Below are positions 9,611-17,831 of a stretch of DNA of 64,000 bases, in pieces; within the stretch, counting starts at the first letter, position 1; each line of letters starts with the position of its first letter. The notes below the pieces were generated by a model. That model was not told the origin of the DNA. It searched no databases and saw only the letters and a program-made list of their open reading frames with translations. The stretch is taken from NCBI GenBank assembly GCA_016720745.1, contig JADKKA010000006.1:1-64000 (forward strand). The letters are read 5' to 3'. This DNA comes from Chitinophagaceae bacterium. GTDB taxonomy: Bacteria > Bacteroidota > Bacteroidia > Chitinophagales > Chitinophagaceae. Made by a program: the position numbers and the translations under genes.

Positions 9611-10703
9611 ATGTGTAAAGTGGTTAATACAATAGGCTCTTTAAAAGCTTTAAAAGATGGCTTGAATAGCAATAATATTCATGATTTCTCATCCTTAAGA
9701 GAGGTGATTAATTTTAGAAACTCATTTACAAGTTTGAGGCAACATTTAATCGAGCAACATGGAAAGTTAATAGTGGATGAAAAAGAAGCTCTTGAATTCG
9801 ATTTGGAAGACTTACAACTAAATATTCAAAAGCAAAGAAGGTATTATGACGATTTGATCGTAATAGAACAAAATAGGTTGAATTTACTATCTGAATTCGC
9901 CGATGATGGAAAGAAAAATAATTCACTTTGGAAAATAGTAAGGAAAACTCAAAATTGGCAATCTAAAAGAAAGAGTGTACGAGCTGTTCGCGTCCTTGAT
10001 AAGGAGGCTAATACTCTAATCGGCTCACTGGAAAAGAGTATCAAAAAAAAGAGCGACCGACATAACTTTATAAAGGAGAAATTTCAAACAGCTGTTTCTC
10101 AAAGTGCAGAAATAGAGTTAAACGAACTACATCGTAAAAAAGTTGTAGTTGATAAGTTAAGTAGCTTTATTTATGGTGCATTAGGAGAGCAGAAAGTTGT
10201 AAAATTTTTGGAGGATTTAAGTGATGAGTTTATATTAATCAATGATTTTTCGGTTCATTTTTCGCCAGCCATTTATAATAAGAATGAAAATGAGTACATA
10301 AAATCTGTTCAAATTGATCATTTATTATAGGCCCATCGGGCATTTTTCTGATTGAAACTAAAAACTGGAGTGAGCAGTCTCAGGAAAATGAAATTACAGT
10401 TCACCAGTGCAACAAATTAAGAGGAGCAGTTTGTTTTATTCAAGCTTCTTAATGGCCCTATGAATAAATTCCACATAAGTTTAGATACTCATCATTGGGG
10501 GATAAGAAAATTCTATTCGTAATTTAATTGTTTTAACAAGCACAAAGCCGCGAGAAGAATTTAAGTTTGTTAAGGTCCTTTTAGTAGAAGAGCTTTTGAG
10601 TTATATTAATTATTTTGACAAAACCTATGCAGATTATGAGGCAAATAGAATGGCTGAATATTTAATTAGTATTAGCAATACAACCATTTATTCAAAAAAA
10701 TGA
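9611..10703 (+). pseudogene. NERD-domain (nuclease-related) protein, frameshifted
   Basis: The N-terminal ~180 residues are rich in charged helices and probably coiled-coil. They are followed by a NERD domain: GALGEQKVVKFLEDL, then FILINDFSVHF, IKSVQIDHLL and, after a shift at about 10328, GPSGIFLIETKNWS. The Asp of QIDHLL and the E-x-K of IETKNW are the typical nuclease-related residues. Two more shifts near 10410-10430 and 10500 lead into RNLIVLTSTKP and a C-terminus ending YSKK at 10703. It lies 85 bases after the restriction nuclease on the same strand, so it may be an accessory of that island. Proteins of this class are often found with DNA-processing enzymes; the exact role is unknown. 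The breaks look like single-base changes. Confidence 0.7.
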
Positions 10704-10769
10704 CTTATATGACGGTGTTTGAATGATTATAAAGCCTTACAAAAGGCATCGATATAATTGTAAAATGTT

Positions 10770-10958
10770 ATGGAATTGTATTCAGAATTATTTATATACA
10801 CAGATCAACCCACAACCTGCCCATTTTGTGGTGCACGTACAGAAATCATTTTTGATATGCAGCACACAAGGGATGTTACCCAGGTTCATAAATGTTTATC
10901 CGAATTTTGCCAAAGGGACTTTGTAATGGTTCAAGATGATGACATCAATAATGACTAA
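10770..10958 (+). CDS. Small zinc-ribbon-like protein
   Basis: A 62-residue protein with CPFCGART (residues 18-25) and a second pair in HKCLSEFCQRDF. The four cysteines are spaced as in a small zinc ribbon, followed by an acidic tail (MVQDDDINND). I do not recognise a named family. The codon before the ATG chain contains an upstream stop, so the start is fixed at 10770, without a clear ribosome binding site. It trails the restriction island by 66 bases on the same strand. It could be a small DNA- or partner-binding accessory, but nothing more can be said. Confidence 0.55.
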   Translation: MELYSELFIYTDQPTTCPFCGARTEIIFDMQHTRDVTQVHKCLSEFCQRDFVMVQDDDINND

Positions 10959-11049
10959 TCATGAAAAGGGTCAGCGATTGAAAGCAGTCTGGATCAGCGT
11001 TCGGCTGGTAAAAACCTGGTCTAACCTTCTTCACATCAAATAAAAGTAA

Positions 11050-11574
11050 ATGCAAATCACCCAACCCCAAAACGATGCCGTCGGCGATATTGTGGAAGCC
11101 GTAGTTCGTGTGATCGGAAAGGGCTCCAGGGAAATTGATACAACGGATGCTATTTCCAGTACGGCCCGGTTGGCGGGAAGCTTTTTGTTCCGGTCTTTTG
11201 GACTTACTGTAAACGACGCCAGTCCGGGAACTGTTGTGCTCTCGGAGGAGGCGAATGTCAAAGGTCCGCAACTGGTCAATATCACTTATGCGGTATTGCA
11301 GAATATGGGTGTATCCATCGATAACAACAAAGTCTCCGGGTCAAGCGATAAACAGCCCTCGGGCAGTTTTGTGGAAGTCATTGGCCGTTTGCAGGGGCCG
11401 GCCCTGGAGATCATGAATAAATATGAACTAAGCTTTGAGCAAATGGCCCAGTCGGCAGCCATCGCTACGGCATTTATCATACAGCAAAGTCCGAATATTC
11501 TCCCGGAGCAAGGCTTTGGAACGGCGATCTACTATTATATCGAAGGGGCGAAGACCTTTCCGCCGGAATGGTAG
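11050..11574 (+). CDS. Hypothetical protein
   Basis: A 174-residue soluble protein of unknown function with no signal peptide or membrane segment. Composition is ordinary for a folded alpha/beta protein, with segments such as DTTDAISSTARLAGSFLFRSFG and a C-terminal helix-rich half (MNKYELSFEQMAQSAAIATAFIIQ is broken here into its recognisable helix ELSFEQMAQSAAIATAF). From here on the reading frames are mostly clean and GC content rises compared with the preceding AT-rich island, so this gene probably marks the return to resident chromosome. It stands alone, about 165 bases before the AraC-type regulator. Confidence 0.7.
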   Translation: MQITQPQNDAVGDIVEAVVRVIGKGSREIDTTDAISSTARLAGSFLFRSFGLTVNDASPGTVVLSEEANVKGPQLVNITYAVLQNMGVSIDNNKVSGSSDKQPSGSFVEVIGRLQGPALEIMNKYELSFEQMAQSAAIATAFIIQQSPNILPEQGFGTAIYYYIEGAKTFPPEW

Positions 11575-11738
11575 CATTTGCATTTGAGGTTAAGACTTAC
11601 TGGACCTATAGGCTAGATTAGAAAGCTAACATCAGGACAAACTGATCAGATTGATGTAGCGAAATACGGATATTGGGAAGCGGATTGCATGAAAGCCCTT
11701 GTCAACCTATCAACCTACCAACCTGTTAACCTGCCTCG

Positions 11739-12650
11739 ATGAACAAATCCAACGCCATCTACCACAACAGGATCAACCAGGTCATTGACTATGTCAATAG
11801 CCGGCTGAACCAGTCTTTCTCCATCGAAGAGCTGGCGGCCGTGGCGAATTTCTCGCCCTTTCATTTTCACCGGATCTTTATGGCCATCACGGGGGAAACA
11901 GTCAATGCGTTTACCAACCGACTCAGACTGGAGAAAGCGGCCCGCTTACTGAAATTCGCCAGGAAGCCGGTGGCGGAGATTGCCTATGAATCAGGGTTCT
12001 CCTCACCCGCTGTTTTTTCAAGGGCCTTTAAACAATACTATGGTTTTTCGGCCACCCAATACAGAAGCGGCCATCCCATTGAAAATAGCAAGATCAGCAA
12101 AGCGGTTATGCCCTTCCATTCCTTCCTTTGCAGCACAGATGAAGAGGAGCTCATAAAAATGTTTCCGGTGGAGATCCGGCAGTTGCCCGCAAGAACAATC
12201 GCCTATATCCGGTTGATGAACGCCTTTGGCAAGGGATTGGTGCCAGGGGCTTATGAAGAAATGATTGAATGGGCCCGGGCACATCAGCTCTTTGCCAGCG
12301 AAACGATTTTCGGGATGTCGGTGGATGATCCCATGGTGACACCGGCGGAGCAATATAGGTATGAGGTCTGCATGACCATTCCGGAACAACTGCAACCCGA
12401 GCGGAGCGGGAGGATTGAATTCCTGACCCTGCCCGCCACCCGTTACGCCATCACGAGGGCAGTCGGTGATATCCGGCAGGTGGCCACCGGTTTTTATTTT
12501 CTCTTCAACCACTGGCTGATCAACAGTGAGTATGAACCGGAACATGCCGGCAGTCTGGAGATATACCGGGATAAAAGCCTGATCAACCGCCACGATTATT
12601 TTGATATGGAACTTTGTATTCCCATCAAACCGATCAGCGATTTGGGATGA
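11739..12650 (+). CDS. AraC-family regulator with GyrI-like effector domain
   Basis: A 303-residue transcription regulator. The N-terminal ~110 residues are an AraC-type double helix-turn-helix: SFSIEELAAVANFSPFHFHR for the first unit and KPVAEIAYESGFSSPAVFSR for the second, with FKQYYGFSATQYR at the end. Residues ~140-300 match the GyrI-like small-molecule binding fold (PARTIAYIRLMN, then LPATRYAITRAVGD, and the C-terminal MELCIPI strand). This architecture is that of the Rob/SoxS-type drug- or stress-responsive activators. The lipoprotein gene 110 bases downstream is a possible but untested target. Confidence 0.9.
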   Translation: MNKSNAIYHNRINQVIDYVNSRLNQSFSIEELAAVANFSPFHFHRIFMAITGETVNAFTNRLRLEKAARLLKFARKPVAEIAYESGFSSPAVFSRAFKQYYGFSATQYRSGHPIENSKISKAVMPFHSFLCSTDEEELIKMFPVEIRQLPARTIAYIRLMNAFGKGLVPGAYEEMIEWARAHQLFASETIFGMSVDDPMVTPAEQYRYEVCMTIPEQLQPERSGRIEFLTLPATRYAITRAVGDIRQVATGFYFLFNHWLINSEYEPEHAGSLEIYRDKSLINRHDYFDMELCIPIKPISDLG

Positions 12651-12761
12651 GGGATCGGACCGGTCTATTATTTTAATCCGAAGAAAAATTAATACATTAG
12701 GTAAGGCTTACTGGTTACCCATCCCGCTATTACTACAGCAACGAAAAATAAAAATTTACAT

Positions 12762-13175
12762 ATGCGTCAACTCATTACTATTTGCAGCCTGGTACTGCTC
12801 ACGGCCTGTGCCTCCACTAAAAAATCAACAACGATGGAACCAACACTCGATGGCAACTGGATTCCGGTAAAACAGGAAATGGGTGGAAAGGATCTGCCCG
12901 CTGCTTATTATCAGTCACAGCGACTGGTGATCAAGGACTCCACCTATATGGTCAGCGCGGAAAGTGTGGACCGGGGTCAGCTGCAGTACAAGGACGGGCT
13001 CATGGATATCTACGGAAAAGAGGGGGTGAATAATGGCAAACATTTCAAAGCCCGTTATAAAATGGAGCAGGAACAGTTATTCATCGTCTATGATTTAACC
13101 GGCAAGGACTATCCGGCTGCTTTTGAAACGGCGTCGCGGCCGGGTTTGTATATGTCGGTGTATAAGAATGGGTGA
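12762..13175 (+). CDS. Lipoprotein with TIGR03067-like domain
   Basis: A 137-residue protein starting with a short lipoprotein signal (MRQLITICSLVLLTAC, Cys16 in an LTAC lipobox), so it is anchored in the envelope. The rest resembles the small TIGR03067-type fold: LDGNWIPVKQEMGGKDLP, then QRLVIKDSTYMVS, GVNNGKHFKARYKME and a C-terminal RPGLYMSVYK strand. That family has no assigned function. The ATG at 12762 is well placed for the signal peptide. Confidence 0.75.
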   Translation: MRQLITICSLVLLTACASTKKSTTMEPTLDGNWIPVKQEMGGKDLPAAYYQSQRLVIKDSTYMVSAESVDRGQLQYKDGLMDIYGKEGVNNGKHFKARYKMEQEQLFIVYDLTGKDYPAAFETASRPGLYMSVYKNG

Positions 13176-13219
13176 GGGGGTGTGCGAAATATTTTTTTGG
13201 GGCGGTATTTTTCTATATT

Positions 13220-13418
13220 CGGAGCAGGATTTGCGGGATGGGAGGATTTTCAGGATAATACAGGTCCGGAGTAGGTTGTTAGAATTGGCGGGATAATACA
13301 GGTCCGGAGCAGGATTTGCGGGATGGGAGGATTTTCAGGATAATACAGGTCCGGAGCAGGATTTACAGGATGGGAGGATTGGCAGGATAATTGCGGATGG
13401 GAGGATTGGCAGGATGTA
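13220..13418. repeat. Imperfect 47-bp tandem repeats
   Basis: Units begin CGGAGCAGGATTTGCGGGAT and end AATACAGGTC. Full 47-base copies lie at 13220-13266 and 13305-13351, with a degenerate copy between them and a partial, diverged run to about 13418. The same words appear inverted after the GxxExxY gene (13976-14024) and again at 14588-14627. The array therefore forms one border of a GxxExxY element and is not a CRISPR, since there are no unique spacers. Confidence 0.8.
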
Positions 13419-13440
13419 AACGTTGGAAGGATAGGTGAAG

Positions 13441-13494
13441 ATGAGGCTGGATGAAATCATTAATAAGGTTAATGGATGTGCTATGTAGGGGCAT
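13441..13494 (+). pseudogene. 5' remnant of a second GxxExxY gene
   Basis: It encodes MRLDEIINKVNGCAM followed by a TAG and then GH. It aligns codon for codon with the start of the intact gene at 13575 (MSLDEITYKINGCAMKVH). Similarity ends at about 13494, where CCTG/ATCC-rich repeat sequence begins. Confidence 0.65.
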
Positions 13495-13574
13495 TAATCC
13501 TGTTCATCCTAAAATCCCGCAAATCCTGATCCGACAATTTGTAGCAGGATTAAAGTGTTAAAGAATATGAGGAT

Positions 13575-13970
13575 ATGAGCCTGGATGAAATAACATATAA
13601 AATCAATGGCTGTGCCATGAAGGTGCACAATACCTTGGGTAATGGCTTTCAGGAAGTGATATATCAAAGATGCCTCGCCATTGAATTGGAAAGAGCCGGA
13701 TTGAATTTTGGCAGAGAGATTCCACAAAATATTTACTACGATTCAATTAAGGTAGGTACGAGAAGAGCAGATTTTGTGGTGGAGGGTCAGGTGATCGTTG
13801 AATTAAAAGCCGTCATCAATCTGGAAGATGCGCACCTGGCACAGGCCAAGAATTATGTAGTCGCCTACGATTTCCCCATTGGGTTACTGATAAATTTCGG
13901 ATCAACCAGTTTACAATTCAAAAAAGTCTTCAACCAGAAGCGCAATCCCGTTCCTCCCAAAATCAGGTAA
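13575..13970 (+). CDS. GxxExxY protein (PD-(D/E)XK-like)
   Basis: A 131-residue member of the GxxExxY family, which belongs to the PD-(D/E)XK nuclease superfamily; no cellular role is established. The signature GNGFQEVIYQRCLAIEL covers residues 22-38 and gives the family name. The core acidic residues are in TRRADFVVEGQVIVELKAV, and the usual C-terminal block is AQAKNYVVAYDFPIGLLINFG. The start ATG fits the family length. It is flanked by tandem repeats upstream and inverted copies of the same words downstream, and by pieces of a second copy at 13441 and 14480, an arrangement that suggests a small mobile or repeatedly recombined unit. Confidence 0.9.
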   Translation: MSLDEITYKINGCAMKVHNTLGNGFQEVIYQRCLAIELERAGLNFGREIPQNIYYDSIKVGTRRADFVVEGQVIVELKAVINLEDAHLAQAKNYVVAYDFPIGLLINFGSTSLQFKKVFNQKRNPVPPKIR

Positions 13971-13975
13971 ATGAT

Positions 13976-14024
13976 CAATCATCCTGTAAATCCTGAAATC
14001 CTGTAAATCCTGTTCCAGTTTTAT
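13976..14024. repeat. Inverted copy of the GxxExxY-flanking repeat
   Basis: It contains ATCCTGTAAATCCTG repeated in slightly varied form. The complement, CAGGATTTACAGGAT, occurs in the upstream array near 13357. It begins a few bases after the GxxExxY stop codon. Confidence 0.7.
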
Positions 14025-14085
14025 AGCAGTATTTTTAGCTTTTTTGCAAAAGGAAAAGGGCAGGACCCCAAAAAACAAGCAAACT

Positions 14086-14469
14086 ATGGTATCAGAAAAA
14101 TTTAAAGTCCGACAGGTTTGGAAATATGCCAACAGAAATGGGGAAGATAGTTCCACATTGACTATACTGAAAATTGAAAAGTATGAGAAAGGGGACACTA
14201 TCATTCACATAAGAGTTGACAATGTGAAAATTAGTAGCCCACAATCCGCAACAGGCTATACCAATTTCATCGGGCACTTGCCTTATTCTGAAATTGCCAT
14301 TTCAAAATCAGTAACAAATCTTGTGGGACAGAATGAAAGTCTTCCGGATTTTTCAGAAGGATATAATCAGTGGAAAGAAGCCTGGGACAATGGCAAAGCC
14401 GGTTATTGGACCATTGAACTAAAAGAAGCAATTGATGGTATTGACAAAGCTTTGCAGTCCAAAAAATGA
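14086..14469 (+). CDS. Hypothetical protein
   Basis: A soluble protein of 127 residues when started at ATG 14086 (MVSEKFKVRQVWKYANR); an upstream ATG at 14044 would add a lysine-rich stretch with poor coding character. Conserved-looking features are VWKY near the start, STLTILKIEKY, GHLPYSEIAISKSV, and LPDFSEGYNQWKEAWDNGKAGYW near the end. I have seen this pattern in uncharacterised proteins from many Gram-negative bacteria but know of no assigned function. It sits between the intact GxxExxY gene and the 3' remnant of a second copy, so it may be a passenger of that element or a resident gene. Confidence 0.7.
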   Translation: MVSEKFKVRQVWKYANRNGEDSSTLTILKIEKYEKGDTIIHIRVDNVKISSPQSATGYTNFIGHLPYSEIAISKSVTNLVGQNESLPDFSEGYNQWKEAWDNGKAGYWTIELKEAIDGIDKALQSKK

Positions 14470-14479
14470 GTTGCTGGTT

Positions 14480-14593
14480 TAAATGCAGGCCAGGAATTAT
14501 GTAGTCGCCTACTATTTCTCAATTGGGTTACTTACTAATTTAGGAGCAACCACTTTACAATTCAAGCATATTTTCAATCCGAAGCATCATCCT
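14480..14593 (+). pseudogene. 3' remnant of a second GxxExxY gene
   Basis: It encodes QARNYVVAYYFSIGLLTNLG and then TTLQFKHIFNPK, matching the last ~40 residues of the intact copy with several substitutions. No middle part of the gene is present. Together with the 5' piece at 13441 it brackets the intact copy. Confidence 0.75.
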
Positions 14594-14627
14594 GCCAATC
14601 CTCTCATCCTGAAAATCCTGCTCCGAT
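14588..14627. repeat. Inverted GxxExxY-flanking repeat, outer copy
   Basis: Its complement reads CGGAGCAGGATTTTCAGGAT followed by GAGAGGATTGGCAGGAT, closely matching the array at 13352-13400. It is the outer right border of the GxxExxY region. Confidence 0.7.
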
Positions 14628-14729
14628 ATTTTATACAGCCCCCCAATATTCCCCAAACGCTTTTATTCCTACTCACCTTCATTTTGTTTAAGTAATTTGT
14701 AGTCCGCTAATGTTTCTAAAACCAGCAAC

Positions 14730-15092
14730 ATGAATTTTACAAAATTAGTGCCCAGTGTTTTTTATACGAATCTTTCAGACGGACTCAAATTATTTGTCGA
14801 TTGTCTGCAATTTGAAATTGCACATAAAGATCTAAATACATCACAACCTTTCTGTGTATTGAGAAAGGATGGCATCGGCATCATGCTTTTTCAGGATGCA
14901 CAATTAGCGAAAGAACATTATCCGGAATTAAGGCTGGTAACGGAGAATATAGAAGAAGTCTATTCAACAGTGGCGGCATCACATCCTCATTTATTGCACC
15001 CGAATCTTGACAAAGTAACCATGCGACCCTGGGGTGCAAAGGAATTCGCCATTTCGGATCAGCAGGTTGGTATACGGTTCCAGCAATGGTGA
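14730..15092 (+). CDS. VOC (glyoxalase/bleomycin resistance) superfamily protein
   Basis: A 120-residue cytoplasmic protein of the vicinal oxygen chelate fold, with one beta-alpha-beta-beta-beta module in each half: LVPSVFYTNLSDGLKLFVDCLQFE, then FCVLRKDGIGIMLFQ, a linker helix (TENIEEVYSTVAAS), and the final RPWGAKEFAISDQQVGIRF. Members include metal-dependent dioxygenases, glyoxalases and drug-binding resistance proteins; the metal ligands are not obvious here, so a binding protein is as likely as an enzyme. It is monocistronic. Confidence 0.8.
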   Translation: MNFTKLVPSVFYTNLSDGLKLFVDCLQFEIAHKDLNTSQPFCVLRKDGIGIMLFQDAQLAKEHYPELRLVTENIEEVYSTVAASHPHLLHPNLDKVTMRPWGAKEFAISDQQVGIRFQQW

Positions 15093-15314
15093 TCATTCAA
15101 TACAATGAGAACAGCAAAGAGCTAATTCAGGGTTGGGCGATAGTACATGTCGTGATGCATTTTCTGAAAAGTAATTATGTATCTTAGTTCAGCCCGGAAT
15201 TAGGTCGTTTTAGGCTTGCCTACAAGCACCCTCCACCAGGCCTTTGTGTAATTTAGTTCGACTTCACTTGAACAACAGAATACAATTCAGTAGTCTGTTT
15301 TAAGAAAAGACAAT

Positions 15315-17084
15315 ATGACCAGGTTACTTGTAATTTGTTTATCAGTTTTAATTTGTTTTCTGTTTTCTGCATGTGGCAATAAACCCATTGCGCCGACTGC
15401 AGTAAATCAATCAGAACCTGATAAAATCCAAACAAGAAAATTATCCATTGTCACCAAGCTTAAAGAGAACGATCATTTGCCGGTTGCGGAAAGAATCGCG
15501 CTATATCACCAACTCAAGAAAGAACAGTCGGCTTTGTATGATTTTGCAAATGAAACAGAGCTAACACTCTACGGATATTCTTTTTTATGGGGAAATAATT
15601 TAACGGATGCTATTGCCATTTTTAAACTCATTATTGCTGAGTTTCCTAATTCAGCTAATGCATTTGACAGCATGGGCGAAGCATATCTTCAGGCAAAAGA
15701 TAGTAGTCGGGCGCTTCAGAATTATGAGCAGTCATTGCGGATGAATCCTGATAATTTTCACGCAGAAGATGTGATTGAGCAAATTAAAAGCCCCAATAGT
15801 AAACCGCTGCCTGCAGGGGAGAAGTTTTCTAAGTTGTATGCTAAAAAAGAGTATTGGGAAGATTTGGACCAATTGGGTAAAAAGCTGATAGCCATTCATC
15901 CACACGCACTGAAATTTATCAGCAAGGACCAGTTTTGGAAAAATGTTGAGAGCAAAAAGGCATTGATCACTGAAAAGACCACCTACGCCGAATTTGCCTG
16001 GCATTGTAATGCAATTATTGCCAGTCTGGCTTGCTCCCATACAGCTTCTTCCAATATGCAAAACGATTACCATGAATATGCTATGTTGCCTGTAGCAAAT
16101 AGTTTCCCTTTACAAGTCAGATGGGTAAATAAGCAGTTATTTGTAGTGGGGCCAATGAATAACTCAGATCAGGTAAAGGTAAAGGACGAGATATTGAGTA
16201 TCAATGGCGTTGAAACAGCAACAGTTATTTCAGATATTTTTGACCATATTCCTGCACAAGCCAATATTCAAACTTTTAAAGCACAGCATTTCAATACTTA
16301 TTTTGCTGCATTGATACCCTATGCTTTAGGGTTGCCCAATAGCTTTGAAATTGTTGTAAAAGGGAAATCGGGTGCACTTCAATTGCATAAAGCGGAAAGG
16401 ATAGCTACTGAATTATATGATGCCTCATTAAATAGTTGTTTAAAAGACCTTTGCCTGGAAATTATAGACGAGAGCACTGCTGTTTTAACTATCGCATCGT
16501 TCAATTATTATGAATGGGATAGTTATCCTGTTTTCAAAGCATTTATTGACAGTAGTATGAATATCATCAATAATAAAAAACTGACTAACCTGATTATTGA
16601 TGTGAGGTATAACAGGGGCGGCTCCCAGTATCCAAGTATTTACTTGCTTCAGCACCTGATGAATAAGCCTTTTACCTACTACTCAAAGGCAGAATTTGAA
16701 GGTAAATCGGATAAAATCTACGGGGAGGAACTTATTGAACCTCTCAGTAATCGCTTTAAAGGAAAAGTTTATTTTCTAATAGATGGAAATGGGAATTCTA
16801 CGACGGGGCATTTTATGAGTTTAGTCAAAAACCACCATTTGGGGACAATTATAGGAGAGGAGTTAGGGTCCAATCAATTCTGTACGGCCGGACAAATGCT
16901 GACGCGTCTGAGTAATACAAAATTAGTAGTCTCCGTGGCGAATAATACGCATATATCCACAGCAACCGAATTACCGGTTGAAAAGGGAGTTCTTCCGGAT
17001 TATTATATAACACAAAGTATAGATGAGTATTTAAACAAAGTGGATGCTGTAAAGAATTTCACACTTAAACATATTAGAAACTAG
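15315..17084 (+). CDS. Lipoprotein with TPR repeats and S41 peptidase domain
   Basis: A 589-residue envelope protein. The N-terminus is a lipoprotein signal (LICFLFSAC, Cys20). Residues ~85-145 form TPR helices (NLTDAIAIFKLIIAEFPNS, then AFDSMGEAYLQAKDSSRAL and YEQSLRMNPDN). The C-terminal half is an S41 (tail-specific protease) domain: LIIDVRYNRGG, VYFLIDGNGNSTTGHF with the likely nucleophile Ser, and GTIIGEELGSNQF. A PDZ domain is not clear. Another S41 gene follows at 17832, so this may be a paralogous exported-protease locus. The substrate is unknown. Confidence 0.85.
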   Translation: MTRLLVICLSVLICFLFSACGNKPIAPTAVNQSEPDKIQTRKLSIVTKLKENDHLPVAERIALYHQLKKEQSALYDFANETELTLYGYSFLWGNNLTDAIAIFKLIIAEFPNSANAFDSMGEAYLQAKDSSRALQNYEQSLRMNPDNFHAEDVIEQIKSPNSKPLPAGEKFSKLYAKKEYWEDLDQLGKKLIAIHPHALKFISKDQFWKNVESKKALITEKTTYAEFAWHCNAIIASLACSHTASSNMQNDYHEYAMLPVANSFPLQVRWVNKQLFVVGPMNNSDQVKVKDEILSINGVETATVISDIFDHIPAQANIQTFKAQHFNTYFAALIPYALGLPNSFEIVVKGKSGALQLHKAERIATELYDASLNSCLKDLCLEIIDESTAVLTIASFNYYEWDSYPVFKAFIDSSMNIINNKKLTNLIIDVRYNRGGSQYPSIYLLQHLMNKPFTYYSKAEFEGKSDKIYGEELIEPLSNRFKGKVYFLIDGNGNSTTGHFMSLVKNHHLGTIIGEELGSNQFCTAGQMLTRLSNTKLVVSVANNTHISTATELPVEKGVLPDYYITQSIDEYLNKVDAVKNFTLKHIRN

Positions 17085-17310
17085 GGCGAAATATTCAGGA
17101 CTTCCACCTCTGAAATTTATATTTTGGGTAAAAATTATTTTATTATATCCGCCTGGGGAAAAATGAACTAAACACAATACGGCGTTTGGCGAAATACAGG
17201 ATACTGTTGCCAAAGATCACTAAAAACTACATCATCGCATGGTTCTGAAATTGGGTCGTTTATGTTTTTCCAGTCTGCGACAGGCATCGATTGTTAGAAT
17301 CAAAGCTGTA

Positions 17311-17739
17311 ATGAAGCAATCCGCAATTACGCTATTGGCCCTTATTTCTTCAACAATTGCGATGTCCCAAAACAAAGTGATGGCTGATTCCCTGGATGGC
17401 GTAATCAAAAGCGGGTTCAAAAAAACACTCCGGATGGATTACCAGACTGATTCTGCTTATTCCTCCTTTTATTTTAAGAAGGATGGTAAACAGGTGGTAG
17501 AGGCAATTGTTACCACCAGGGAAGCTGAGACTTTCTATGATTTTTTGAATGAGCAATTAGTCAGGGTAAGAATGATTGTATTGAACCCTCCCGGAGATCG
17601 TACACTTTACGGCAAATACTACTTTTTGAATAATGCCCTCGTGCATACAGAGGAGTCGGGTATGAAAACAGTCAATCCAATTGTGTTTCAGGAGCAGGCT
17701 GAGAAAGTAATGAAACTGGCGAAGGCGAGAATAAAATAA
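17311..17739 (+). CDS. Exported hypothetical protein
   Basis: A 142-residue secreted or periplasmic protein. Starting at ATG 17311 gives a clean signal peptide (MKQSAITLLALISSTIAMSQ). An upstream in-frame ATG at 17239 would place charged residues before it, so I reject that start. The mature part has no recognised domain; GDRTLYGKYYFLNNALVH suggests beta strands. It lies between two S41 protease genes on the same strand. Confidence 0.65.
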   Translation: MKQSAITLLALISSTIAMSQNKVMADSLDGVIKSGFKKTLRMDYQTDSAYSSFYFKKDGKQVVEAIVTTREAETFYDFLNEQLVRVRMIVLNPPGDRTLYGKYYFLNNALVHTEESGMKTVNPIVFQEQAEKVMKLAKARIK

Positions 17740-17831
17740 ATCTAATCTGACCTGAGCTGGGATTGCGGAGTTCAGCTTTTGTTGCAATGGAATTTCCCTA
17801 AAAGCCTATTGTTTCGTATATTTTGACTGAT

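Noticed and set aside
10723..10926. A 67-codon open frame overlapping the small zinc-ribbon protein
   Set aside because: The overlapping frame at 10770 has the conserved four-Cys pattern, whereas this one reads the same bases without any motif.
12018..12593. A 191-codon open frame on the minus strand
   Set aside because: It is antisense to the AraC-type regulator, whose helix-turn-helix and GyrI parts account for this region.
13220..13418. A CRISPR array, because of regularly spaced 47-bp repeats
   Set aside because: Units are contiguous or differ in length, no unique spacers separate them, and the same words occur inverted beside a GxxExxY gene. No cas gene is present.
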